NCBI GenBank assembly: GCA_947630355.1
Contig: CANRHJ010000011.1
Location: 1-19,650 of the forward strand
Reading direction: 5' to 3'
DNA from: Candidatus Gastranaerophilales bacterium
GTDB lineage: Bacteria > Cyanobacteriota > Vampirovibrionia > Gastranaerophilales > Gastranaerophilaceae
Length of the DNA: 19,650 nucleotides
The translations under genes were made by a program, and so were the position numbers. Below the pieces are notes generated by a model. It searched no databases. It was not told the origin of the DNA and saw nothing but the letters and a program-made list of their open reading frames with translations. Below, in pieces: positions 1 through 7,481 of the stretch (position 1 is the stretch's first letter; every line of letters starts with the position of its first letter).

Positions 1-264
1 GCTTTTGAAGACGATAAATCATTTGATTCGGGTGAATTTATTTCGGTTACTGCAGAAAGTGCTCTTGTAGGCGGTGTTGTAGGCAGCATTATGGGTAGTG
101 CTAACGGTGCTATGAAATCGTGCGGTATTTTAAAGCATGGCGGTATGGTGAAAGGCTCTTCTTCGGCTATTCAAAACGCTACCAACCAAGACGTTGTTGC
201 CAATTCTTTATGCAGTGCCGAATACAAAGTTCTTAATGACAGAATTCGCAATATTGTATCTTAA
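1..264 (+). CDS. C-terminal end of an unknown protein (5' truncated by window edge)
   Basis: Frame 1 is open from the first base to a TAA at 262-264, giving 87 residues. The visible part begins AFEDDKSFDSGEF, then has a small-residue, glycine-rich stretch (ESALVGGVVGSIMGSANGAM, about residues 20-39) that could be a glycine-zipper-like membrane or packing segment, followed by a polar tail ending in DRIRNIVS. Two cysteines are present. I do not recognise the family. A strong intrinsic terminator lies 21 bases after the stop, so this is the last gene of a plus-strand transcript. The coding call rests on the long open frame and protein-like composition; the function is unknown. Confidence 0.6.
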   Translation, partial: AFEDDKSFDSGEFISVTAESALVGGVVGSIMGSANGAMKSCGILKHGGMVKGSSSAIQNATNQDVVANSLCSAEYKVLNDRIRNIVS

Positions 265-285
265 TTAATTTCATATAATATATAC

Positions 286-312
286 AAAGCAAGGTGTTTT
301 TCCTTGCTTTTT
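286..312 (+). terminator. Rho-independent terminator after the first gene
   Basis: A perfect 9-bp stem, AAAGCAAGG (286-294) with CCTTGCTTT (302-310), encloses a 7-base loop and runs into a T tract. It closes the transcript of the gene ending at 264 and separates it from the NFACT gene starting at 329. Confidence 0.85.
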
Positions 313-328
313 CGTATATTATATTTAT

Positions 329-1936
329 ATGATTAATTTTGATTCATTAACTTTAAAAATATTTCTTGATGACAATATAAATTTTTTAAAAGGAGCTAAA
401 ATACAAAAAATTCAGCAGCCTTCGCGTTATGAATTAATTTTTTATATTCGTAATTGCCGCGAACAGAAAAAACTTTATATCAACTTTCATCCTGAGTTTT
501 ATCATTTATGTTTTATGTCTGAAGAAAATGAAAAGCGCCGAAATATTACCATCCCAAAATCTGCGCCTATGTTTTGTATGTTATTAAGAAAATACCTTCA
601 AAATTCAAAGATTGTTGATGTTAGAGTCCCCAAATATGAAAGAATTTTTGAAATTTATTTTGAGTATTTCGATGAATTAAATGAAAAATCATTATTATGT
701 CTTGCGGTTGAACTTATGGGAAAGTACAGTAACGTTATATTATATAGTTTTGATACTAATATAATAATTGGCTGTGCTCATAATGTAAGCTCCGAAAAAA
801 GCCGTTACAGAGAACTTTACGGTTCACTTCCTTATGTGTATCCTTTTAAACAAAAAAAGAAAAATCTTTTGAAAACTGATTTTAATTCTTTCAAAGAAAA
901 TATTAATAATCTGTCATCTAAATATTATTATTTAGTAAATTCTATTGTTGAAGATTTTTCCCTCTGTTATAAAGATGAAGAACTTTATAATAAATTGGTT
1001 GATTTTCTGTCTCAAAAAAGTTATGACACGTATATAAAAAATGATTATTCAAAATATTCACTTTATGATTTGGGAAATAGTTTTAAGGTGAGTAATGTCA
1101 ATGAAATGATAGATGAATATTTTTCGTTTCACCAGAAAAAACATATATTTAATGATTTAAAATTAAAAGCGGAAAGAATTATTAAATCAAATTTAATTAA
1201 ATTATATAATTTGAAGAAGAAGCAGGAAGATGAAATTGCGAAGTATGAGAAGGCGTTTTCATACAAGAATAAAGCTGATATTTTAATGGCTAATTTATAT
1301 TATTTATCGTCTGGTCAAAAAAAGGTTAAACTCTCAGATTTTGACGGAAATGAGATTGAAATTGATTTAGATGAAAATATGAGTATTAAAGATAATGCAA
1401 ACAGATATTATACTTTATATAAGAAAATAAAAAAAGGATATGAACATGCTTGTTCGCTAATAAAAGAAACAAATTCAGGGATATTATATTTTGAAGAACA
1501 GGAATATTTCTTAAATAATTCAGTTGAATTAAATGAGATTGCCGGGATATATAAAGAATTGACCGAAGATAGTAAAGAGAAAGCGGAATTATCGTTATCT
1601 GTTGTTGATTTTATTGAATATAACGGGGTAAAAATATATATAGGCAAAAATAAGAAACAAAATGATTATATTTTGTCTAAAATTTCGGACGGGAATGATA
1701 TATGGTTTCATACTCTTAATGCTCCGGGTGCTCATATTCTGGTTAAGAGGAACAATCAAAAAGATATTATTTCAGATGACATAATTCTAAAAGCAGCTAA
1801 AATTACCAAAGATTTTTCATCACAAAAAAATAACTCCAAGACTTCCGTAATTTATACTTTGAGAAAATATGTTAAAAAGGCCGGCAATAAACAGGCTTTT
1901 GTTACATATAAAAACGAAACGGAAATTATTATTTAA
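329..1936 (+). CDS. rqcH: NFACT family protein, RqcH-like ribosome quality control factor
   Basis: 535 residues, close to the usual length of bacterial RqcH/FbpA-type NFACT proteins. In that family the protein binds stalled 50S-peptidyl-tRNA complexes and recruits tRNA-Ala to add C-terminal alanine tails; older annotations call it fibronectin-binding protein. The NFACT-N domain covers about 1-210 and includes the conserved VELMGKYSNVIL block (128-139). A charged helical/coiled-coil middle spans about 270-380. The NFACT-R (DUF814) domain lies at about 425-530, with GKNKKQND and DIWFHTLNAPGAHILV. The Asp-Arg pair of NFACT-N that is important in RqcH/Rqc2 appears here as Glu104-Arg105 (KYERIFEI). 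The ATG at 329 has no clear ribosome binding site. The 3' end overlaps the convergent gene by 8 bases. The family call is strong; alanine-tailing activity is inferred. Confidence 0.9.
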   Translation: MINFDSLTLKIFLDDNINFLKGAKIQKIQQPSRYELIFYIRNCREQKKLYINFHPEFYHLCFMSEENEKRRNITIPKSAPMFCMLLRKYLQNSKIVDVRVPKYERIFEIYFEYFDELNEKSLLCLAVELMGKYSNVILYSFDTNIIIGCAHNVSSEKSRYRELYGSLPYVYPFKQKKKNLLKTDFNSFKENINNLSSKYYYLVNSIVEDFSLCYKDEELYNKLVDFLSQKSYDTYIKNDYSKYSLYDLGNSFKVSNVNEMIDEYFSFHQKKHIFNDLKLKAERIIKSNLIKLYNLKKKQEDEIAKYEKAFSYKNKADILMANLYYLSSGQKKVKLSDFDGNEIEIDLDENMSIKDNANRYYTLYKKIKKGYEHACSLIKETNSGILYFEEQEYFLNNSVELNEIAGIYKELTEDSKEKAELSLSVVDFIEYNGVKIYIGKNKKQNDYILSKISDGNDIWFHTLNAPGAHILVKRNNQKDIISDDIILKAAKITKDFSSQKNNSKTSVIYTLRKYVKKAGNKQAFVTYKNETEIII

Positions 1937-3812
1937 ATCTGGTAAAATCCTTAAAGATTTCCGCAGTTTTTTTATCTTGTTCCAAATTGCTTAAACCGGA
2001 ATTTATTTGTGAGTTTTTAAGATTTAAATCATCTCTTACACGTTTTTTAGTATTTCTTTCGTTAATTATAGGTAACAAAACACCCAAGAAGAGCGGAACA
2101 AGAACAATTACGGAAAGTGCGGTAAATCTTGCATTTAAAGTTTTTGCTTTTGTAACCCAAGCATTATTTTTTTCTTTAAATAATTCGGTTAATTTTTTAA
2201 TTTCGTCAGAACCTTTTGCTTTTGATAAAATTTCTTTTATTGTTGCATTATCGGCTGTAGCAAGGTCTTTACCCTCTTTTGATAAAAGTTCCTGAACAAT
2301 ATTTTTAGATTTATCGGTTAGGCTGAATACTTTTGAAAGGTTTCCGCCCTGACCTTCAATAAATTCACAAAAACCTTTAATTCCGTCTTTATATTTTTCA
2401 ATTCCGGAATATTTAGAAACAATTTGATCCGAAGAAAGTACACTAACACCATTTATCGGTCTGATATAATCAAACAATCTTTTAAGAATACTTTGATTTT
2501 TAAAACCTGTTTGTTTGGAAGCTAAAACAAGCCCCGATTTATTTTCATTAAATTTAGAAAATACTTTTCTGAGAGCTTTTTCACCAAAACACATTACTGC
2601 ACACGTAGTAACATCACGTCTTATAATTTCTTCGCGGTCGTATTTATCTTTAGCTTGTCTTATACGCGGGAACAAGATACCAAAGCCCATAATACCGAGT
2701 AAAAGCGGGAAAGAAACGTTACAGCCCTGAAATTCAATACCTTTTCCTATTCTTCCTAAAAGACCGTTGTCGGTAAGTCTGTTCGCAAGGCCGGCAGCTG
2801 AAACGAATGAAGGTTTTGATTTATCAACCTGTTTATGTGTGTCAAGAGATTTATCATTAATGGTTTCTTCTTTCATTAAACCTTTTAAACCTGCATTATC
2901 TTTACCTTCCGCTTTATTATATAGCTTGGGTATTACTTGTAAGAATGTCATTACGGCACTATACATTATTGTAATTGCGGCTAATCTTCCTAAAACTTTG
3001 TTTGCGGATAATTTTTTTACATAATTTACGACTTCACTGCTTGATTTATTTGCAGATTTTTTAACGACATCATCAGCATACGATACCAAGAAATTAGCGG
3101 TATCTTTAAAAGAAGCTGATGCTCTGTCGGAAATTACGGCACGTGTAAAATCTGTATGAGCAACATCTTGCGCGCTGCCTTTTACTGCATTTACAAAATC
3201 ATCAGACATTTCTGAAATAGCATTTTTTAAAACTTTCTTGCCTGCGGAAGAACTTTCCGTAAGTTTTTTTGAAAAAGCAGCTGCCATTTTTACGGTATCG
3301 GCTGAAGCTCGTTGTTCACCTTTAGAATTCTTCAGTATTTCCGTAAATGCATTTTCGAAAAATTCTTGTTTTGTTACGGCTTTTCCTGCATTCTCTAATG
3401 CATGGACATGAATATCTCCGAATGACTTAATAAGTTTCATCGGAATTTCAGTTGCTTTTCCGGCTATTCTTTTACCCGCAAAAAGCAGTGCTGCAGGAAT
3501 TGCAAACATACTCGGTCCCGTTAAAAATTCTCTTGAGGCTTCTTTCAGTGCAAATCTTATATTTTTTTGACCTTTATTTTCTTTTCTGTTTCTCATTAAC
3601 CCCATTATGGGACGCGGCAAGTTTGTACCTATCATATCCTGTAAGGTAAATGATACGAATAATCCGCCGTTTTCTATTGCATTGGCTACGCCCAAGCAAA
3701 ATGAATCTAAAGGACCTTTAAATGCCGGGTTTTTCCTTTTTATTTCTTGTTGGTTGTTTCTACCTTTAGTTAACTTATTCGGAATGGTTTGACTGATTTG
3801 ATTGATTTGCAT
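1929..3812 (-). CDS. Large multi-pass membrane protein with N-terminal NPAFKG motif, unknown function
   Basis: 627 residues, starting at the ATG at 3812-3810 with GGGA six bases upstream and a candidate promoter just before it. The N-terminus is polar and Asn/Gln/Lys-rich and carries NPAFKG at residues 28-33. Hydrophobic segments follow at GPSMFAIPAALLFAG (about 99-113), near VLGRLAAITIMYSAVMTF, in SFPLLLGIMGFGILF, and near the C-terminus (ALSVIVLVPLFLGVLLPI). These suggest about four membrane spans separated by long soluble, lysine-rich, probably helical regions. There is no classical cleavable signal peptide. I recall similar proteins with short PxFKG-type motifs near the N-terminus in gut Melainabacteria, but cannot name a family. 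It is transcribed alone and converges on the NFACT gene, with an 8-base overlap of stops. A role in envelope organisation is possible but unproven. Confidence 0.8.
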   Translation of the reverse strand: MQINQISQTIPNKLTKGRNNQQEIKRKNPAFKGPLDSFCLGVANAIENGGLFVSFTLQDMIGTNLPRPIMGLMRNRKENKGQKNIRFALKEASREFLTGPSMFAIPAALLFAGKRIAGKATEIPMKLIKSFGDIHVHALENAGKAVTKQEFFENAFTEILKNSKGEQRASADTVKMAAAFSKKLTESSSAGKKVLKNAISEMSDDFVNAVKGSAQDVAHTDFTRAVISDRASASFKDTANFLVSYADDVVKKSANKSSSEVVNYVKKLSANKVLGRLAAITIMYSAVMTFLQVIPKLYNKAEGKDNAGLKGLMKEETINDKSLDTHKQVDKSKPSFVSAAGLANRLTDNGLLGRIGKGIEFQGCNVSFPLLLGIMGFGILFPRIRQAKDKYDREEIIRRDVTTCAVMCFGEKALRKVFSKFNENKSGLVLASKQTGFKNQSILKRLFDYIRPINGVSVLSSDQIVSKYSGIEKYKDGIKGFCEFIEGQGGNLSKVFSLTDKSKNIVQELLSKEGKDLATADNATIKEILSKAKGSDEIKKLTELFKEKNNAWVTKAKTLNARFTALSVIVLVPLFLGVLLPIINERNTKKRVRDDLNLKNSQINSGLSNLEQDKKTAEIFKDFTRFK

Positions 3813-3832
3813 ATTATTCCCAAATATATTTG

Positions 3833-3861
3833 TATATTCCCTTATCTTAAATGTTTGACAA
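3833..3861 (-). promoter_or_regulatory. Candidate sigma70-type promoter for the 627-residue membrane protein
   Basis: On the minus strand, TTGTCA (3861-3856) is followed by exactly 17 bases and then AATATA (3838-3833). Transcription would begin about 14 bases before the ATG at 3812, with GGGA (3822-3819 region) as ribosome binding site. The -35 box is good and the -10 box moderate; in such AT-rich DNA chance matches are common. Confidence 0.4.
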
Positions 3862-3917
3862 TCTCAAAATTTGCTATTTTTAGCATAAATCATTAAATAT
3901 TTTTACAAAAGTTTAAT

Positions 3918-3936
3918 AAGTGTACTTAGTATACTT
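3918..3936. promoter_or_regulatory. 19-bp near-perfect palindrome, operator-like
   Basis: AAGTGTACTTAGTATACTT reads as AAGTRTACT-N-AGTAYACTT and has one mismatched pair (positions 5 and 15). It lies in the 280-base gap between two minus-strand genes, about 105 bases upstream of the start at 3812. A perfect TATAAT follows 4 bases later on the plus strand (3941-3946). Symmetry of this kind suggests a dimeric regulator site; the regulator is unknown. Confidence 0.4.
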
Positions 3937-4062
3937 AATATATAATCATATTTCAAGTCTATACCGTTATTATTATTAACTTTGCTTTACATTTATTTCG
4001 ATTATTGGACGAAAAAAACAGGTTAGGTAATAATATTATTGATGTCTCTTTTACTAATTTTT

Positions 4063-4094
4063 CTTCCTTATTATTTACATAAGGAAGTTTTTTT
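4063..4094 (+). terminator. Plus-oriented intrinsic terminator without a known plus-strand gene
   Basis: A perfect 9-bp stem, CTTCCTTAT (4063-4071) with ATAAGGAAG (4079-4087), has a 7-base loop and is followed on the plus strand by seven T (4088-4094). On the minus strand the hairpin is followed by A-rich sequence, so it does not look like the terminator of the minus-strand gene whose stop codon lies at 4095-4093. No plus-strand protein gene lies between 3813 and 4062. Confidence 0.6.
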
Positions 4095-4947
4095 ATTCAA
4101 ATTCAAATTTTACGGTTAAGTCTGCTTTTTGTTCACCTGATAATGGTTTTTGTCTCCATAGTTTCAGATATAATTCTTTTTGTCCGTTTCTTAACCGTTC
4201 TTCTTCGGGGATAATAAAGCGAAAACCAGCTGTCATAGGTGACCAATTATTGCATCCGCCTTCCACCTGACAAGAATTACCGCTGTGGATTACGTCTTTA
4301 AATTGCGATACGCTGTTACATACGTTTTTTTCATCAATGCATTTTATTTTTAGTGTTGATTTTTGGGGGTCAAGATAAGCATATGAATAATTTAAATCTA
4401 CCGCATTCAGTCCGTTAAAAATAAAATTTGAGTATGATGATATTAAAGGAAGCTGCCGGTATTTTACCGTTAATTCCATATTTTGTTTTGAATATAATCC
4501 CTTTAAAGGTGCCATGTTTTGTGTAAAAAAGAGACAATAATCGTGTTTACTTTCATCATAAGGCAGATAGAACGGGTAATCTATATATACAATAAGGTCA
4601 GGATTAAAAATAAATCTGCCGTATTTAGACTCTCCGTCTACAAATGCGCCTTTCCCGTTTTCACGGCAGACGTAATTCTTTATCCAAGGTTTACCGTCTT
4701 GTATTCCTCCGAATAAATATTCCGAAGGCTCGTAATCTTTATCTGCTATTAAACTATGTATTATTGCTTTTTTTCGTATTTCTAATATTTCTGCCTTTGT
4801 TTTGTAACTCAAATTTTCTAACAGATTTATGGCTATTGGTGACCGGTCATTAGCCCCCAGTGCTTTTTTCGGAGATAAAAAACCTATTATTCCTACAACT
4901 ATGCATAATATTAACAAGATATCTATAATTTTAGTTTTCATTTTCAT
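4093..4947 (-). CDS. Small exported protein with six cysteines, unknown function
   Basis: 284 residues. The N-terminus (MKMKTKIID, then a hydrophobic run of about residues 8-25) is a signal peptide or membrane anchor. A possible signal peptidase site lies after ALG or ALGA (29-32); the cysteine in the hydrophobic run is not in a convincing lipobox. The mature part has six cysteines: NYVC, DYC, IKC, NVC, NSC and GGC. This even number fits disulfides outside the cytoplasm. The C-terminal half looks beta-rich and ends LTVKFEFE. AAGGG at 4960-4956 supports the ATG at 4947, although a second ATG two codons in is equally usable. It is divergent from the DXS-like operon, and the 53-base gap must hold both promoters or be shared. 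I recognise no family. Confidence 0.75.
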   Translation of the reverse strand: MKMKTKIIDILLILCIVVGIIGFLSPKKALGANDRSPIAINLLENLSYKTKAEILEIRKKAIIHSLIADKDYEPSEYLFGGIQDGKPWIKNYVCRENGKGAFVDGESKYGRFIFNPDLIVYIDYPFYLPYDESKHDYCLFFTQNMAPLKGLYSKQNMELTVKYRQLPLISSYSNFIFNGLNAVDLNYSYAYLDPQKSTLKIKCIDEKNVCNSVSQFKDVIHSGNSCQVEGGCNNWSPMTAGFRFIIPEEERLRNGQKELYLKLWRQKPLSGEQKADLTVKFEFE

Positions 4948-5000
4948 TTTATATTCCCTTGTTATTCTTGTTATAATTTATTTTAACATAAATAAATAAA

Positions 5001-5030
5001 TTGACTTCATTTAATTATATGGCTTTTAAT
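5001..5030 (+). promoter_or_regulatory. Candidate promoter of the DXS-like operon
   Basis: TTGACT (5001-5006) and TTTAAT (5025-5030) are separated by 18 bases; each matches five of six consensus positions. The start of transcription would fall near 5037, leaving a short leader containing the AAGGGA ribosome binding site at 5041-5046. Confidence 0.5.
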
Positions 5031-5051
5031 ATAAATAAGAAAGGGAAATAT

Positions 5052-6827
5052 ATGATTTTAGATAAAGTGGATAGTCCGCAAGATTTAAAAGAGCTTTCAA
5101 TAAAAGAATTAAACACATTAGCTGAAGAAATAAGGGAATTAATTATAAAAAAAGTTAATGTTACAGGCGGACATATGGGGCCGAACTTAGGTGTAATAGA
5201 AGCTACAATTGCTTTGTATTATGTCTTTAATCCTCCTAAGGACAAAGTGGTTTTTGATGTTTCACATCAATGTTACACTCATAAAATATTAACGGGACGA
5301 AAAGAAGGGTTCCTAAATCCTGATAAATATTGGGAATATACAGGTTATACAGCACCGGAAGAAAGTATTTATGACTTATTTAAAGTCGGGCATACTTCCA
5401 CTTCCGTAAGTCTGGCACTTGGTGCCGCTAAAGCAAGGGATATAAAAGGGGAAAAAGATAATGTTATTGCTTTAATCGGCGACGGTTCGTTAAGCGGCGG
5501 TGAAGCTTTGGAAGGACTTAATAATGCCGCTTGCATAAACAGCAATTTTATTGTAATTATCAACGATAATGATATGTCTATTGCCGAAAATCACGGCGGT
5601 TTATATAAAAATCTTAAATTACTCAGGGAAACAAACGGAAAAGCCGAATGTAATATTTTTAAATCTTTGGGATTTGATTATCTTTACGTTAATGACGGCA
5701 ATAATATTTATAAATTAATTGAAGCATTTACGATAGTAAAAAATATAAAACATCCAGTTGTGGTTCATATTAATACCGTCAAGGGGAAGGGACTGCTTCC
5801 TGCCGAACATAACAAAGAAGCTTTCCATTTTATTATGCCGGGTACTCTTGATATTAATGAAGAAAAACAGGATTTTGTTATTGATGAAACTTATAATACG
5901 GTTACTAATGATTTTATTTGGGAAAAAGTTAATTCGGATTCTTCTGTAGTGGTTGTTAATGCTGCAACTCCCGGCGTTTTCGGATTTACAAAAGATGTCC
6001 GAATGAAATTCGGAACAAGTTATACAGATGTAGGTATTGCTGAAGAACATGCTGCTGCATTTTCTTCAGGTATGGCAAAAATGGGGGCTAAACCTATTTG
6101 GATGGTGCTGAGTTCTTTCATCCAAAGAACTTATGATCAGTTATCTCAAGATATTTGTTTGAATAATTCACCTGTAACTATATTGGTTTATTGGGGCGGA
6201 ATATCTGATGCCGATGCTACTCATTTGTGTGTATTTGATATTCCTCTAATTTCCAATATTCCGAATATGGTCTACTTGGCGCCGGCTAATAAAGAAGAAT
6301 ATCTTGCGGTTCTAAATTGGTCCGTTAATCAAAAAAAATACCCGACAGCAATCAGAGTACCGTCAGATCCGCTTGTTTCAACAGGTGTTCCGGATAAAAC
6401 CAATTATTCGATATTAAATAAATATAAGCTTATATATAAAGGTGAAAAGATTGCACTCATAGGACTTGGCAATTTCTTTAATCTTGCCGTTAATGTTAAA
6501 GAAGAAATTAAAAATAAGCTAAATATTGATGCAACATTAATCAATCCTGTGTTTATTACGGGATTGGATGAAGAATTACTGGAAAATCTTAAAAAAGACC
6601 ATGATATTGTAATAACGCTTGAAGATGGTGTTATAGAAGGAGGATTTGGCGAAAAAATTGCAAGGTTCTACGGCTGCTCTGATATGAAAGTGTTAAATTT
6701 CGGCGCTAAAAAAGAGTTTACCGACAGAATAAATATTGATGAACTTTATAAAAGGTATCATCTTACTAAAGAACTGATTACGGACGATATAGCGAAGTGC
6801 TTAAACTTAAATTGCCCGAGTAAATAA
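5052..6827 (+). CDS. DXS-like thiamine-diphosphate enzyme (1-deoxyxylulose-5-phosphate synthase family, divergent subgroup)
   Basis: 591 residues from the ATG at 5052, chosen because AAGGGA lies 5 bases upstream and the DXS-type alignment begins there; a TTG at 5001 would add 17 residues lacking family character. Canonical DXS joins pyruvate and glyceraldehyde 3-phosphate, but is usually 30 or so residues longer. Visible: TGGHMGPNLG, the DVSHQCYTHK block with His72, GHTSTS (about 113), the ThDP/Mg motif GDGS (143-146) to NDND (171-174), a family His259 in AFHF, and catalytic Glu331 in DVGIAEEH. The canonical DRAGxxGADGxTHQG stretch reads YWGGISDADATHLC here (380-393). The Asp and TH are retained, but the substrate-phosphate Arg is Trp381 and one residue is missing. 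Later, the RYPRG block is RVPSD. I recall similar YWGG-type proteins in Firmicutes and Bacteroides, often annotated dxs. It heads an operon, with 12 bases to the next gene. The substrate may not be that of true DXS. Confidence 0.8.
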   Translation: MILDKVDSPQDLKELSIKELNTLAEEIRELIIKKVNVTGGHMGPNLGVIEATIALYYVFNPPKDKVVFDVSHQCYTHKILTGRKEGFLNPDKYWEYTGYTAPEESIYDLFKVGHTSTSVSLALGAAKARDIKGEKDNVIALIGDGSLSGGEALEGLNNAACINSNFIVIINDNDMSIAENHGGLYKNLKLLRETNGKAECNIFKSLGFDYLYVNDGNNIYKLIEAFTIVKNIKHPVVVHINTVKGKGLLPAEHNKEAFHFIMPGTLDINEEKQDFVIDETYNTVTNDFIWEKVNSDSSVVVVNAATPGVFGFTKDVRMKFGTSYTDVGIAEEHAAAFSSGMAKMGAKPIWMVLSSFIQRTYDQLSQDICLNNSPVTILVYWGGISDADATHLCVFDIPLISNIPNMVYLAPANKEEYLAVLNWSVNQKKYPTAIRVPSDPLVSTGVPDKTNYSILNKYKLIYKGEKIALIGLGNFFNLAVNVKEEIKNKLNIDATLINPVFITGLDEELLENLKKDHDIVITLEDGVIEGGFGEKIARFYGCSDMKVLNFGAKKEFTDRINIDELYKRYHLTKELITDDIAKCLNLNCPSK

Positions 6828-6839
6828 TAAGGAGGATTA

Positions 6840-7475
6840 ATGAAAGTATTATTATTAAACGGTTCACCGCATGAAAAGGGAAATACATATTTATCTTTGA
6901 CTGAAATATCAAAGACACTGAAAAAAGACGGAATAGAGTCGGAAATATTTTATATAGGTAGAGGTCCCGTTGCATCTTGTATGGGCTGCGGAGCTTGCTC
7001 AGAACTTGGCAGGTGTGTATTTGATAAGGATAAAGTAAATGAATTTGTTGAAAAGATGATTGATGCCGATGCTTTAATAGCTGCATCTCCCGTACATTAT
7101 GCCGGAGCTACGGGTGCTATAACTTCTTTTCTCGGCAGAGCATTCTTCTCGGGATGGAGATCAGGGAAAAATGTTTTCAGGCTTAAACCCGCAGCTGCTG
7201 TGGCTGTAGCAAGAAGAGCAGGCACAAGTTCAACACTGGATCAAATTAATAAATACTTCGGAATTTCTCAAATGCCGATTATTTCGGGAAGATATTGGAA
7301 TAATGTACACGGTCTGACACAAGGTGAAGTTAATCAGGATTTTGAAGGTCTGCAAAATTTAAGATTTCTTGCTCATAATATGGCTTATTTCTTAAAATGT
7401 CAGGAAGCTGCACAAAAATGCGGTATTTTACCTCCTGAGGAAGAAAATGTTAATTTCACTAATTTTGTAAGATAA
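6840..7475 (+). CDS. Flavodoxin-fold NAD(P)H-dependent reductase, iron-sulfur flavoprotein-like
   Basis: 211 residues. The N-terminal MKVLLLNGSPHEKGNTY is the FMN phosphate-binding loop of flavodoxin-like reductases, and SPVHYAGATGAITSFLGRAF (from about residue 84) is the second flavin-side motif. Four cysteines, C47, C50, C53 and C59 (CX2CX2CX5C), match the compact cluster motif of iron-sulfur flavoproteins (Isf), so a 4Fe-4S cluster next to FMN is plausible. Many relatives carrying this cysteine set are annotated only as flavodoxin-family NAD(P)H oxidoreductases. An excellent ribosome binding site, GGAGG, precedes the ATG, which lies 12 bases after the DXS-like stop, so the two are almost certainly cotranscribed. 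It may supply electrons to, or act on the product of, its neighbour; that link is inference. Confidence 0.85.
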   Translation: MKVLLLNGSPHEKGNTYLSLTEISKTLKKDGIESEIFYIGRGPVASCMGCGACSELGRCVFDKDKVNEFVEKMIDADALIAASPVHYAGATGAITSFLGRAFFSGWRSGKNVFRLKPAAAVAVARRAGTSSTLDQINKYFGISQMPIISGRYWNNVHGLTQGEVNQDFEGLQNLRFLAHNMAYFLKCQEAAQKCGILPPEEENVNFTNFVR

Positions 7476-7481
7476 ATCTCT

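Noticed and set aside
1987..3792. Several plus-strand ORFs of 61-102 codons inside the 627-residue membrane protein gene
   Set aside because: They are antisense shadows of a long open frame, with poor initiation signals and no family features.
4040..4120. Short plus-strand ORF of about 25 codons starting at the ATG near 4040
   Set aside because: It has no convincing ribosome binding site, and the terminator hairpin lies within it.
5001..5051. TTG at 5001 as start of the DXS-like gene
   Set aside because: The same TTGACT fits a -35 box, and AAGGGA points to the ATG at 5052, where family similarity begins.
6778..7086. 102-codon minus-strand ORF over the DXS/flavoprotein junction
   Set aside because: It lies antisense to two well-supported genes and has no recognisable motif or ribosome binding site.
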